This document shows, one piece after another, positions 23,875 through 35,017 of a stretch of 49,179 bases of DNA. The notes beneath the pieces are model-generated. The model was not told the DNA's origin. It was given only the letters and a program-made list of their open reading frames with translations, and did not search any database. A program made the translations under genes and the position numbers. Every line of letters begins with the position of its first letter. The stretch's first letter is position 1. Source of the DNA: Streptomyces phaeochromogenes (GTDB lineage: Bacteria; Actinomycetota; Actinomycetes; Streptomycetales; Streptomycetaceae); the NCBI RefSeq assembly GCF_001418655.1, contig NZ_LIQZ01000218.1:1-49179 (forward strand), in the 5' to 3' direction.

Positions 23875-24897
23875 TCAGGTGAGTTCTGCCGCCACCAACG
23901 CGGCCGCCCGGGCCACCAGCGGGTTTTCCTGGGGCCCGTCGGCGGCGTACTTGGTCGACAGGACGGACAGCACCAGGGGCGGACGGCCGGGAGGCCACAC
24001 GACACCCACGTCGTTGGCGACCCCGTACTGCGAGCCGCCCCCGGTCTTGTCCGCGAGGGTCCAGTCGCTGGGCAGGCCGGCCCGGAAACGCTCGGTGTTG
24101 GTGGTGTTGGCGATCAGCCACCCGGTCAGCCGTTCGCGGTCCTCGGCCGGGAGCGCCCTGCCGATCACGAGCCGCGCGCTGGTCTGCCCGATGGCGCGCG
24201 GGCTGGTGGTGTCGCTTTTCCGCCACGGTTCCGCCGAGTTCAGCTCGGGCTCCCACCGGTCGAGCCGGGTGATCCTGTCCCCGGTCGAGCGGGCGAACCG
24301 GGTGATCGCGGTCGGTCCGCCCAGCTCGCGCAGGAGGAGGTTCGCGGCGCCGTTGTCACTCTGGGAGACGGCGGCGGAGCACAGCTCCTCGACCGTCAGG
24401 CCCTTCGCGACGTTCTCGTCCGTGCCCGTGATCGGGGCGTAGCCCGAGGCCGTGACGTACTCCTTGGTGTACCGGATGCGCCGGGCCAGGAACTCGCCGT
24501 CGCGGTCGAGGTCCCTCAGGACGGCCGCGGCCGTGAGCGTCTTGAACACCGAGCACATCGGGAAGCGTTCGTCGGCGCGGTAGGCCACGGTCCGGCCCGT
24601 GGCCGTGTCGTGGGCGAAGATCCCGAGGCGCGCGGCGTACTCCCGCTCCAAGTCAGCCAGCTGTCCGGCGAGGCTCTCTCCGCCGCGGGCCGAGGCGTGC
24701 GCCGCCGTCGGGACGGTGACCGCCAGCGCCGCTCCGGCGCCCAGGGCCAGTGCCGTGCGGCGGCTCGGGCGTGAGCTGAAGCGGGCGCGGGAGCTGGAGC
24801 TGGAGCGGGAGCTGGAGCTGGATCCTGTGGTGTCCAAGGCGTACTTCCTGTTCGTGCGGGCGTGGTCTTCCTTCTGATGATCAAGACGCCACGACAT
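23875..24897 (-). CDS. bla: class A beta-lactamase (secreted, probably Tat-exported)
   Basis: A serine beta-lactamase of up to 340 residues. Active-site motifs are CSVFK (SxxK, the acylated Ser), SQSDNGA (SDN), EPELN (the general-base Glu of the omega loop) and DKTGGG (KTG), in the right order and spacing. The export region has RPSRRTALALGAGAALAV, a twin-arginine-like signal ending near AHASA. Between the start and the signal is a Ser/Arg low-complexity run encoded by AGCTCC repeats (24771-24832). ATG 24897 (GAGGGAA upstream) is used here; a TTG at 24837 with AGGAAG 6 bases upstream would give 320 residues and is a real alternative. It lies 56 bases downstream of a TetR gene on the same strand. 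Confidence 0.92.
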   Translation of the reverse strand: MSWRLDHQKEDHARTNRKYALDTTGSSSSSRSSSSSRARFSSRPSRRTALALGAGAALAVTVPTAAHASARGGESLAGQLADLEREYAARLGIFAHDTATGRTVAYRADERFPMCSVFKTLTAAAVLRDLDRDGEFLARRIRYTKEYVTASGYAPITGTDENVAKGLTVEELCSAAVSQSDNGAANLLLRELGGPTAITRFARSTGDRITRLDRWEPELNSAEPWRKSDTTSPRAIGQTSARLVIGRALPAEDRERLTGWLIANTTNTERFRAGLPSDWTLADKTGGGSQYGVANDVGVVWPPGRPPLVLSVLSTKYAADGPQENPLVARAAALVAAELT

Positions 24898-24953
24898 GAC
24901 GAACGGGTTCCCTCGGGCCTCACATGGGCTCGTACGGCCCAGGGCGACGGCCC

Positions 24954-25598
24954 CTACGCGTCGGCGGCCTCGGCGCGCTCCTCCGACGCCACGCTCTCGA
25001 CGACCGCGGACGCCTCCTTCTCCGGTACGCCCGCCGCGACCAGCGTGGCGACGGCGGTCTGTGTCCCGTCGTCCTCCCACGTCCCCGCGTTGACGCTTTC
25101 GAGCAGGGAGATGGTCAGGGCCTCCAGGGCGGAACTGAGGACCACGGCCGGCAGGTGGTCGTGGAACACACCCGCGCGCTGCCCTCGCTCAAGGACGGCC
25201 GTCGCCGCGTCCCGGGCCGGGGCCAGTACCTCGGACACCCGCTCCATGCCGAGGTCCTGGCGGGCGAGTGCCAGGAGCAGCCGGTAGCGGTCGCCCACCG
25301 ACCAGATCGACAGGACGAACCGCGCGAACGCCCGCTCGGGCGCCTCCACCGCGTCCGGCTTGCGGGCCACGACTCCGCGCAGGGCCTCGGACGCCTCCTC
25401 GGCGAGGGCGTCCAGCAGGGCCGCGCGCCCCGGGAAGTGCCCGAAGAGCGTACGGCGGACCACGCCGGCCGCCCGCGCGATCTCCTCCAGGGTGACGTCC
25501 GGGTTCCGCCCGAGCTCCTGGCGGGCGGTGGCAAGGATGCGGGCCCGGTTGGAACGCGAATTCCTTCGCAACGGCTCACGGACCACGGGCTTGGGCAC
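24954..25598 (-). CDS. TetR-family regulator
   Basis: A 214-residue repressor with the N-terminal helix-turn-helix VTLEEIARAAGVVRRTLFGHFPGRAAL (about residues 36-62) and an all-helical ligand domain containing SIWSVGDRYRLLLALARQDLG. The GTG start at 25598 follows GAGGA by 6 bases. It precedes bla on the same strand with a 56-base gap, so the pair may be cotranscribed. It is clearly paralogous to the TetR at 34337-35017: both share RAAL, VGDRYR, LARQDLG, RGQR-GVF and DDGT blocks, suggesting a shared ligand class. Target genes unknown. Confidence 0.88.
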   Translation of the reverse strand: MPKPVVREPLRRNSRSNRARILATARQELGRNPDVTLEEIARAAGVVRRTLFGHFPGRAALLDALAEEASEALRGVVARKPDAVEAPERAFARFVLSIWSVGDRYRLLLALARQDLGMERVSEVLAPARDAATAVLERGQRAGVFHDHLPAVVLSSALEALTISLLESVNAGTWEDDGTQTAVATLVAAGVPEKEASAVVESVASEERAEAADA

Positions 25599-25690
25599 GG
25601 CACGTCCTCGCGGATGCAGGGGGTGGAAGGGCTCTCCGATTCTCCCACGGGGGCGGGCCACGGCTCCTGGGGCTTGCCCGGACCCGTCCG

Positions 25691-26326
25691 TCAGGCGAGG
25701 TCGGGGAGTGGCCGCCGGGCGACGTCGTGGGCGTCGTCGGCCGGGACGCCCAGCATGCGCAGGACCATCTCGGCCAGGTTCACGGCGGCCTCGTCGCCGT
25801 CCATGTCCGGGCGGGTGAATCTCAGCTCCACCAGGGACAGCAGGGTCCCGCCCAGCGCGGACAGTGCGACGGTCGGATCGACGGGGGAGAAACGGCCGGA
25901 GGCGACGCCGGTCTCCAGGTCGCGCAGGGCGCGGGGAGCGAGGCCGCGGTCGGAGTGGAGGTACTCAAGGCCCCGGCGGCGCAGGACCTGCATCAGCTCC
26001 GGATGCGAGTCGGCCATTCTGGCGCTGAGCCTGAAGCCCGCCGCCACGAGTTCCGCCGGGTCGTCGATCCCGCTCAGGCGCTCGTCGAAGGTCTGGCCGA
26101 ACTCCTCCAGCGCGTCCACGACGGCCGCGTCGAACAGCTCGGCCTTCGACGCGAAGTGGTTGTAGAAGGAGCCGAACCCCACGTCGGCGCGCTCCGCGAT
26201 CGCCTGGATGCTCACGCCGGTGTCACCGTTCTCGGCGAGGATCCGCCGGGCCGCGCGGACGAGCGCCTGACGCGTCTCGGCGCGACGCCGTTCGAACCGG
26301 TTGCCGGGCGGGGCTTTCGTAGGCAT
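25691..26326 (-). CDS. TetR-family regulator of the catabolic operon
   Basis: A 211-residue regulator. The helix-turn-helix SIQAIAERADVGFGSFYNHFASKAEL is at about residues 39-64; the C-terminal ligand domain is less conserved. ATG 26326 is preceded by TAGACT ending 6 bases upstream, so the message is probably leaderless. It is divergent from the dioxygenase operon, and the 147-base gap holds three TGATG/CATCA palindromes. It most likely represses that operon and perhaps itself, and is released by a phenolic substrate or product (inference). Confidence 0.9.
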   Translation of the reverse strand: MPTKAPPGNRFERRRAETRQALVRAARRILAENGDTGVSIQAIAERADVGFGSFYNHFASKAELFDAAVVDALEEFGQTFDERLSGIDDPAELVAAGFRLSARMADSHPELMQVLRRRGLEYLHSDRGLAPRALRDLETGVASGRFSPVDPTVALSALGGTLLSLVELRFTRPDMDGDEAAVNLAEMVLRMLGVPADDAHDVARRPLPDLA

Positions 26327-26377
26327 GCGGAGAGTCTAGTCACGTCTCAGGCACATATCAGGCGCCGATCACAGTTC

Positions 26378-26446
26378 TGATGAATCCATCAATCAACACT
26401 CCGGACCTCTTGACGAGACGTGCCATCAAACTTGATGATTTCATCA
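26378..26446. promoter_or_regulatory. operator cluster and promoter of the catabolic operon
   Basis: Three dyads share the half-site TGATG(A): TGATG-aatc-CATCA at 26378-26391, CATCAA-ac-TTGATG at 26424-26437, and TGATGA-tt-TCATCA at 26433-26446. A promoter TTGACG (26410-26415) with GATGAT (26434-26439, 18-base spacer) reads toward the dioxygenase, and the last two dyads cover its -10 box. The stretch is AT-rich for this genome. Binding of the adjacent TetR would block the polymerase. Confidence 0.8.
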
Positions 26447-26473
26447 TTACGGCGATGTTGCTTGGAGAAGACG

Positions 26474-27601
26474 ATGACCAGGACAGCCCACCAGGACCTC
26501 CACAGCGAACAGGGCGCCCTGCGGGGCGAGCACCCCGGACGCTCCCGAAACCCCGTGATCAAGGTGGCCGACCTGGCCTGGCTGGAGTTCGAGAAGCCCG
26601 ACCTGGACCGCGCGGAGGTCTTCGCCCGCGACTTCGGTTTCGGTGTCGCCGCCCGCACCGAGCACGAGCTGTGGCTGCGCGGCACCCTCGCCGGCTCGCC
26701 CTGCATGGTGATCCGCGAAGGGCGTACGTCCCGCTTCGCCGGACCGGCGTTCCGCGCGGCCGAGCAGGCCGATCTGGACCGGCTGGCCCGCGCCACCGGC
26801 TCCGACGTACGGGACCTCGACCGAGCGGGCGCCCCCGGCGGCGGCAGCGCCGTGGACCTCCTCGACCCCTCGGGCTTTCCGGTGCGCGTGGTGCACTGCG
26901 GCGAGGATCTGCCCGCGCTGCCCGAACAGGCGCCGCTGCTCCTCAACTTCGGCACGGATCACCGTCGTACGAACGCCACGCAGCGCCCGCCCCGCGAGCC
27001 GTCCCGTATCCAGCGTCTCGGCCATGTGGTCCTGGAGACAAGGGTGTTCGGCCGCGCACTGGACTGGTATCTCGACACGCTCGGCATGATCGTCAGCGAC
27101 TTCCTGTTCCTGGACGGGCAGCGCGAGCGTGGCCCGACGATGGCGTTCATCCGCTGCGACCGGGGCGGCCTGGCCGTCGACCACCACACCCTGGCCATGC
27201 ATCTGGGCCCCGGCAACGGCTATGTGCACTCCGCGTACCAGGTCACCGACCTGGACTCGATGGCCGCGGGCGGGGAGTACCTCAACGAGCGTGGCTACAA
27301 GCGCAGTTGGGGCATCGGGCGGCACATCCAGGGCAGCCAGCTCTTCGACTACTGGCGCGACCCCGACCGCTTCATGCTGGAGCACTTCGCCGACGGCGAC
27401 CTGTTCTCCTGCGACCTCGAACCCGGCTGGGCCCCCATGTCGACGAGCGGCCTCGCCCAGTGGGGCCCGCCGGCCACCCGCGACTTCCTCGGCGCGAGCC
27501 CCTCCCCCGCCCGGGTCCGCGACGTCGTCCAGGCCCTGCGCGGCGACAACGAGGTGGACCCGGCACGCCTGCTGGGCCTGCTGAAAGCCGTGAACTCCTG
27601 A
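26474..27601 (+). CDS. extradiol ring-cleavage dioxygenase (two-domain VOC family)
   Basis: A 375-residue protein of two vicinal-oxygen-chelate domains. The C-terminal, catalytic half has the iron ligands of type I extradiol dioxygenases: His in RLGHVVLET (about 186), His in GYVHSAYQV (about 252) and Glu in FMLEHFADGD (about 303). The second-shell His and Tyr are in GRHIQGSQLFDYW. Such enzymes open catechols next to the diol using Fe(II) and O2. Start ATG 26474 has GGAGAAG upstream; a longer frame reaches into the operators. It is the first gene of the operon. The precise catechol is unknown; gene context suggests a hydroxylated resorcinol or 3-substituted catechol. Confidence 0.85.
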   Translation: MTRTAHQDLHSEQGALRGEHPGRSRNPVIKVADLAWLEFEKPDLDRAEVFARDFGFGVAARTEHELWLRGTLAGSPCMVIREGRTSRFAGPAFRAAEQADLDRLARATGSDVRDLDRAGAPGGGSAVDLLDPSGFPVRVVHCGEDLPALPEQAPLLLNFGTDHRRTNATQRPPREPSRIQRLGHVVLETRVFGRALDWYLDTLGMIVSDFLFLDGQRERGPTMAFIRCDRGGLAVDHHTLAMHLGPGNGYVHSAYQVTDLDSMAAGGEYLNERGYKRSWGIGRHIQGSQLFDYWRDPDRFMLEHFADGDLFSCDLEPGWAPMSTSGLAQWGPPATRDFLGASPSPARVRDVVQALRGDNEVDPARLLGLLKAVNS

Positions 27602-27645
27602 ATCCCCCAACTCCCGACCCCCCGCCCCCTGATGAAGGCAACGAC

Positions 27646-28601
27646 ATGAGCACCAACGTCCTGCGCACCGCCGACGGCTGGTGGGTGGTGCGCGACTCAC
27701 GCGCCGTCCGCATCGAGACCAAGGCCGTCACCACCGCCGAACTGCTGGCCGACCTCGCCGCCGTACGGGAGACCGCCCGGGAAGCCGTCCAGGAGGCCGC
27801 CGCCTTCGGCGACACCGGCACGGCCGTCGCCGACCTGGTGACCCTCTCCCCCGTCACGACGCCCTGCCGGGTGGTCGCCCAGATGGTCAACTACCGCAGC
27901 CACGCCCGCGATTCGGGCTTCACCGGCGACATCCCGCCCGCCTTCTTCCGCAAGGCGTCCGGCTCGGTGAGCGGCCCGGGTGAGGCGATCGTCCGCCCGT
28001 CGCACGTGAAGTTCCTGGACTACGAGATCGAGCTCGGCCTGGTGATGGGCGCACCCCTGCCGGTGGGCACCGTCGTCACCGAGCAGGACCTGCCCTCGTA
28101 CGTCGCCGGGCTCGTGGTCACCAACGACGTCAGCGCCCGTGACGTACAGCTGACCAAGACGCAGTTCTACGAGAGCAAGTCGTACCCGACCTTCACGCCG
28201 ACCGGGCCTTTCCTCTGTCTGCTGGAGCCGGAGGAGTTCGCCCATCTCCTCGATCTGCGGCTGAAGTTGTCGGTCAACGGCGACCTGCGTCAGGACCGCA
28301 CCCTGGCCGACATGATCGTCCGTCCGGCGCAGGCGCTGACCCTGCTCGCGCGCTTCCAGGCCCTGGACGCCGGCGACCTGCTGCTCACGGGCACTCCCGG
28401 TGGCACCGCTCTCAAGGCCCCGCCCAAGGCCGTCGAGAAGATCGGGGCACTGCTGCCGCCCGCCATGAAGTGGAAGGCGTTCTTCAGGAGCCAGGCCCGC
28501 AATCCGCGCTACCTGCGCGACGGCGACCTGATCACCGCGACGATCGCCACGCCGGACGGGCGGATCGACCTCGGTGAGCAGCGCACCCCTGTGACCGACG
28601 C

Positions 28602-28605
<4 letters not shown>
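27646..28605 (+). CDS. fumarylacetoacetate hydrolase (FAH) family protein
   Basis: A 319-residue protein with the FAH fold. The metal-binding Glu motif appears in FLDYEIELGLVMG (about residue 123-135), the Asp-containing block in VVTNDVSARDVQL, and the GDLLLTGTPGGTAL block near the C-terminus. The N-terminal third (about 70 residues) is less conserved. FAH-family enzymes hydrolyse C-C bonds of 1,3-diketo acids, or isomerise/decarboxylate their relatives, with Mg2+/Mn2+. After ring cleavage by the preceding enzyme this protein probably splits the ring-fission product. Start ATG 27646 has AAGG 8 bases upstream. Its stop overlaps the next start (GTGA). Confidence 0.85.
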
Positions 28606-30334
<1,729 letters not shown>

Positions 30335-30338
<4 letters not shown>

Positions 30339-32362
30339 CCAGGCCGTACCCGGACCCCTTCATGGCTCCCGATCCGCAGGCCGCGGCGTCCAGTCGCATC
30401 GTTGACTTCGCCCGCCGGTCCGCCCGGCACCGGGTCGTCGGGACGGGCGACGACAACACCGACGACCACACCGACTACGCCGCGCTGCACCGCTGGTCCG
30501 TCACGGATCTGGAGGGCTTCTGGGGTGCGGTGTGGGAGTACTTCGACATTGACGCGGACCGTGCGTACGAGCGGGTGCTGGCCGAGGATTCCATGCCGGG
30601 TGCCCGCTGGTTCCCCGGGGCGACCCTCAACTACGCCCACCACGCCCTGCGCGACCTGAGCCCCGACCGGCCGGCGATCATCGCGATGGACGAGACCGGT
30701 TCGGCCCGCCCAGTCGGCGCCGGCCAACTGCGTGCCGAGGTCGCCTCCGTCGCCGCGACCCTGCGCGATCTCGGCGTGGGCATGGGCGACCGCGTCGTCG
30801 GCTACCTCCCCAACACCCCGCACGCCATCGTGGCGTTCCTCGCCGCCGCGAGCCTCGGCGCCGTCTGGTCGGTGTGCGGCCAGGACTACGCGCCGAAGGC
30901 CGCAGCCGACCGCTTCGCCCAGCTCGAACCCACCGTCCTGATCTCCGCCGACGGCTACCTCTTCAACGGAACCACCCACGACCGCCGCGACGCGTCCCTC
31001 GAACTCGCCTGCGCGCTACCGACGTTGAAGGCCACCCTGCTCGTCGACCACGTGGGCCTGCCGCGGCTGTCCCGGAACTACCCGTCCCTGGCCGTACCGT
31101 GGGAGGACGCGGCCACCCGCAAGGAGCAACTCGCCTGTACGCCGGTGCCGTTCGACCACCCACTGTGGGTCGTCTTCTCCTCCGGCACGACCGGCCTGCC
31201 CAAGGGCATCGTGCACGGCCACGGCGGAGTCCTGCTGGAGCACCTGAAGACCCTTGGCCTGCACTCGGACCTCGGCCCGGGCGACCGCCTCCTCTGGTAC
31301 ACCACCACCCACTGGATGATGTGGAACCTGGTCGCCTCCACCCTGCTGACGGGCGCCACGACCTGTACGTACGACGGCAGCCCGGCGCCGCTCGCCCGCC
31401 CCGACCTCCTGTGGGAGCTGGCCGCCCGGCACCGCGTCACCGTCTTCGGCACGAGTCCCCAATACCTGCTGGGGATGGCCAAGTTCGGCATCGACCCCTC
31501 CGTGCACGACTTGTCGTCCGTCCGCGTGGTCGGCTGCACCGGCTCGGCCCTGCCGGCCTCCGCCTACCCCTGGGTACGCGACCACGTCGGCGACCGCGTC
31601 CTGCTCGCCTCCATCAGCGGCGGCACGGACATCGTCTCCGGTTTCGCAGGCAGCGCGCCCACGACGCCTGTCCGGGCCGGGGAGCTGTCAGCCCCTCATC
31701 TGGGCGTGGCGCTGGCCGCGTACGACGCCGAGGGGCACCCGGTCGTCGACCAGGTCGGTGAGCTGGTGGTCACCCGCCCCATGCCGTCGATGCCGCTGTA
31801 CTTCTGGAACGACCCCGACGGCACGCGCTATCACGAGGCGTACTTCTCCACGTATCCCGGCGTGTGGCGGCACGGCGACTGGATCACCTTCACGGGGCAC
31901 GGTTCGGTGATCGTGCACGGCCGTTCCGACTCCACCCTCAACCGCAACGGCATACGGCTCGGGAGCGCGGACATCCACGACGTCGTGGAACGGCTTCCGG
32001 AGGTCACCGAAGCCCTGGTCATCGGGGCGGAGGAACCGGACGGCGGCTACTGGATGCCGCTGTTCGTGGTCCCGGCGGCCGGGGCCGTCCTCGACGACGC
32101 GCTCCGCGACCGCATCCGTGAGGCGATCCGCGCCGGTGTCTCGCCGCGCCACGTCCCCGACGAGATCCTCGAAGTCCCGGCCGTCCCGCACACGCGTACG
32201 GGCAAGAAGCTCGAAGTCCCCGTCAAGCGGCTGCTCCAGGGCGCGCCCGCCGAGCAGGTCGTCAACCCGGCCACCGTGGACGCGCCCGAACTCATCGACT
32301 ACTACGCCCGGTTGGGAGCCGCACGCCGCGCACGGACAGGCACCGATCCCGCCCGTTCATGA
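30335..32362 (+). CDS. aacS: acetoacetyl-CoA synthetase (acetoacetate-CoA ligase)
   Basis: A 675-residue adenylate-forming enzyme that makes acetoacetyl-CoA from acetoacetate, CoA and ATP. The N-terminal segment WSVTDLEGFWGAVWEYF and MPGARWFPGATLNYA are typical of this subfamily. The AMP-binding loop is FSSGTTGLPKGIVH (about residue 285), then THWMMWNLVASTLLTGA, SISGGTDIVSGF, and the C-terminal lysine motif HTRTGKKLEVPVK. Length fits AacS (about 650-670). The ATG overlaps the hydroxylase stop. In this operon it may activate a 3-oxo acid, acetoacetate or a homologue, released by the FAH-type hydrolase. Two hairpins follow. Confidence 0.9.
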
Positions 32363-32396
32363 GACGGGACACGAGGTGGGTCGGGAAGGGATGAGA

Positions 32397-32432
32397 CGGG
32401 CGGTGCCGGGCGTCCCCTCCCGGCACCGCCCG
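32397..32432 (+). terminator. terminator of the catabolic operon
   Basis: A perfect 14-bp stem: 32397-32410 (CGGGCGGTGCCGGG) pairs with 32419-32432 around an 8-base loop, 34 bases after the aacS stop. Confidence 0.85.
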
Positions 32433-32473
32433 GGCCGTGCGCCGCTCGGGCACGACCCGTCAGGGGTGAAGGA

Positions 32474-32496
32474 AGGCCGGACCTGAGGTCCGGCCT
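32474..32496 (-). terminator. second terminator, facing the MFS exporter
   Basis: AGGCCGGACC (32474-32483) pairs with GGTCCGGCCT (32487-32496) over a 3-base loop, 54 bases beyond the stop of the converging MFS gene. Being symmetric, it can act on both strands. Confidence 0.75.
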
Positions 32497-32550
32497 CCTG
32501 ATGGTCGGGTCGGCTCCGTCCGGAACCGACCCGCGTCCGCGTGTGCGTCC

Positions 32551-34155
32551 TCAGCCGACGTCCACGCGCTCCTTGGCGCTCTCCTCCAGCTCTCCCTCGT
32601 CGCGCTTCGCGGCCTTGCGGCCGGGCAGGACCGCGAGGACGATCATGGTTCCGGCGGCCATGATGATCCCGCCGATCAGGCTGGTGTGGGCGACGCCGTG
32701 GGCGAAGGCCTCGTGCACCGCGTCGATCAGGGCCTGGGCCTGCTGGGGTCCGGCGGAGGGGGTCTTCGCGATCTGCTCGGCGACCGCCAGACCGCCGCCC
32801 ACCGAGTCCTTGGCCGTCTCCATCGCAGAGGCCGGCAGCTGCTCGCCGACCAGGTCGGTCAGCCGGTCCTTGTAGGCGGTGGCCAGCAGCGAGCCCAGTA
32901 CGGCGATGCCGAGGGAGCCGCCGAGTTCCAGCGCGGTGTCGTTGGCGCCGCCGCCGACACCCAGCTCGCTCTCCGGGAAGGAGCCCATGATGGTGTCGGT
33001 GGCAGGGGACACGCTCAGACCGATCGCGAACCCGAGCAGCATCATCGGCGCCAGGAAGTCGGCGTACGTGGAGCCCGTGTCGATCAGGGTGAGCAGGAGG
33101 ACGCCCGCGGTGCCGATCACCATGCCGGACACCACCATCGTCTTCATGCCCAGCTTCGGCGTGAGGCGCCCGGTGGCCGCGGCGCCGACGAACACCGCGC
33201 CGGCCAGCGGCAGCAGACGGACACCGGTCTCCAGCGCGCCGTAGCCGAGGACGAACTGCAGGAACTGGGTGGAGTAGTAGATCGCCCCGAAGGTGCCGAA
33301 GAAGAAGAACAGCACCGCCAGCATCGAGCCGCTGAAGGAACGCTGGGCGAACCTGCGCACGTCCAGCATCGGGTGCGGGTGGCGCAGCTCCCAGAGCACG
33401 AAGGCCAGGAGGCCCACGCCCGCGACCACCGCGGCGGCCACCGGGCCCGTGCCCCAGCCGAAGTGCGGGCCCTCGATGATCGCGTAGACCAGCGAACCGA
33501 CCGAGACGATCGACAGCAGTCCGCCCACGTAGTCGATCCGGCCCGCGTTCGCCGCCTTCGACGGCGGCACCAGGACCAGCGCGCCGAACACGGCGACGAC
33601 GGCGATGGGGACGTTGATCAGGAAGGTCGAGCCCCAGGCGTGGTCCTCCAGGAGCCAGCCGGCGACCAGCGGGCCGACCGCGATGGCGAGGCCGGAGGTG
33701 GCGGTCCAGGCCGTGATGGCCTTGGCCCGCTCCCGCTTCGGGAAGACCGCGACCAGCAGGGACAGCGTGGCCGGCATGACCACCGCCGCGCCCACGCCCA
33801 TGATCGCGCGGGCCGTGATCACCAGGCCCGTCCCGTCGACCAGGCTGCCCATCACCGAACCGCCCGCGAAGATCACCAAGCCCGCGACGAGCGCGCCACG
33901 ACGGCTGTACTTGTCGCCGATCGAACCGAGGACGAGCATCAGCGCGGCATACGGAACGGTGTAGCCGTCGATGACCCACTGCAGGTCACTGCTGCTCAGG
34001 CCCAGGCCCTGGGTCATGTCCGGCGCCGCCACGATCAGTGACGTGTTCGCCATGACCACGATCAGCAGACTCAGACACAGCACCAGCAGGGCGAGCCAGC
34101 GCCGTGAGTACGGCCCCGCCATCTTCTCGACGGGCGTATTGGCGATGAGCGGCAT
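32551..34155 (-). CDS. DHA2-family (EmrB/QacA-type) multidrug exporter
   Basis: A 534-residue, 14-helix major-facilitator drug/proton antiporter. Diagnostic blocks are VVMANTSLIVAAPDM in helix 1, LQWVIDGYTVPYAALMLVLGSIGDKYSRR (helix 2 and motif A) and the helix-5 antiporter motif GVGAAVVMPATLSLL. The C-terminus is a charged cytoplasmic tail with alternating Lys and Glu. ATG 34155 follows GGGAG. It is divergent from a TetR gene, and the gap holds a good promoter overlapped by two operator copies, so ligand-induced efflux control is likely. The drug is unknown. Confidence 0.93.
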   Translation of the reverse strand: MPLIANTPVEKMAGPYSRRWLALLVLCLSLLIVVMANTSLIVAAPDMTQGLGLSSSDLQWVIDGYTVPYAALMLVLGSIGDKYSRRGALVAGLVIFAGGSVMGSLVDGTGLVITARAIMGVGAAVVMPATLSLLVAVFPKRERAKAITAWTATSGLAIAVGPLVAGWLLEDHAWGSTFLINVPIAVVAVFGALVLVPPSKAANAGRIDYVGGLLSIVSVGSLVYAIIEGPHFGWGTGPVAAAVVAGVGLLAFVLWELRHPHPMLDVRRFAQRSFSGSMLAVLFFFFGTFGAIYYSTQFLQFVLGYGALETGVRLLPLAGAVFVGAAATGRLTPKLGMKTMVVSGMVIGTAGVLLLTLIDTGSTYADFLAPMMLLGFAIGLSVSPATDTIMGSFPESELGVGGGANDTALELGGSLGIAVLGSLLATAYKDRLTDLVGEQLPASAMETAKDSVGGGLAVAEQIAKTPSAGPQQAQALIDAVHEAFAHGVAHTSLIGGIIMAAGTMIVLAVLPGRKAAKRDEGELEESAKERVDVG

Positions 34156-34197
34156 CGGAGGCTCCCAGGGGGTGAGCGGGACGAGCGGGGCGACTTA

Positions 34198-34244
34198 ATT
34201 GCCCACTGATGTGCAGACTAGTTTATTGCCCGCCGGTGTGCAAA
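34198..34244. promoter_or_regulatory. duplicated operator over the exporter promoter
   Basis: Two related 20-bp sites, at 34198-34217 and 34225-34244, read ATTGCCCrCyGrTGTGCArA. Each is an imperfect palindrome of the form TTGC..CCGG..GCAA, and they repeat with 27-bp spacing. On the minus strand a -35 TTGCAC (34243-34238) and -10 TAGTCT (34220-34215), 17 bases apart, lie inside the pair. Autoregulated TetR control of exporter and regulator is the likely role. Confidence 0.8.
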
Positions 34245-34336
34245 TATCGCGGTGGCTCTCCCTGCGCCCGCCCGCTTGTCCGCCTGCCTGTCTCTCTGCC
34301 TGCTGTCTTCTGTCTGTTGTCTGCCGAGGTACCGAT

Positions 34337-35017
34337 GTGACCAGCCCGCCAGCGACGCACGAACCCCTCAGCCGTACGGCCCGCGCCACCCGCACGCGCA
34401 TCCTGGAAGCGGCCCGGCGGGAACTGAGTCGCAACGCCGACAGCAGCCTCGGTGACATCGCCAAGGCCGCGGGGGTGGCGCGTCGTACCGTGTACGCGCA
34501 CTTCGCGGGGCGGGCCGCACTTGTCGGGGGGCTCGCGGCGGACGCCGGGGAGGCGATTCGCGTCGCGATCACCGTCATCGACGCGTCAGCCGCTAGTCGG
34601 GGTCCGGCCCCGGACGCCGCGAGTGCCCTGGCGCGCGTCGTCCTCACCCTCTGGCCGGTCGGTGACCGCTATCGCACGCTCATCGGGCTGGCCCGCCAGG
34701 ACCTGGGGGCCAACGGGTTCAGCGGACTCCTGGCTCCCGTCCGCGACACGGTCGCCGGGATCCTCGCCCGCGGCCAACGGCAGGGCGTCTTCCGCACCGG
34801 CGTCCCGCCCGGCCCGCTCAGCAGAGCCCTCGAAGCGCACATTCTGGCCCTGCTCGACAGCGTCAACTGCGGGATCTGGGCCGACGACGGCACGGGCGCC
34901 GCCACCACCGCTCTGATCGCCGCGGGCGCCGACCGCGATGTCGCGGCCTCGACGGTTCGCCGCCTCCGCGACGCCAACCAGCCCGGTGCAATGCCCAGTT
35001 GCCCGGGTGCCAAATAG
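34337..35017 (+). CDS. TetR-family regulator of the DHA2 exporter
   Basis: A 226-residue regulator with the helix-turn-helix SLGDIAKAAGVARRTVYAHFAGRAAL (about residues 36-61) and the ligand-domain block LWPVGDRYRTLIGLARQDLG, shared with the TetR at 24954-25598. The start is GTG 34337, with GAGG 7 bases upstream; an overlapping ATG at 34335 is out of frame. The leader has a marked pyrimidine-rich run (about 34276-34325), unusual in this G-rich genome. The stop codon TAG lies inside the first unit of a 16-bp tandem repeat, so the last few residues (PSCPGAK) come from repeat DNA. Confidence 0.9.
   Translation: MTSPPATHEPLSRTARATRTRILEAARRELSRNADSSLGDIAKAAGVARRTVYAHFAGRAALVGGLAADAGEAIRVAITVIDASAASRGPAPDAASALARVVLTLWPVGDRYRTLIGLARQDLGANGFSGLLAPVRDTVAGILARGQRQGVFRTGVPPGPLSRALEAHILALLDSVNCGIWADDGTGAATTALIAAGADRDVAASTVRRLRDANQPGAMPSCPGAK

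Noticed and set aside
34276..34325. A small leader peptide in the pyrimidine-rich run before the TetR gene
   Set aside because: It could be read as an N-terminal extension, but a ribosome site at 34326 supports GTG 34337, and the run has a non-coding pattern.
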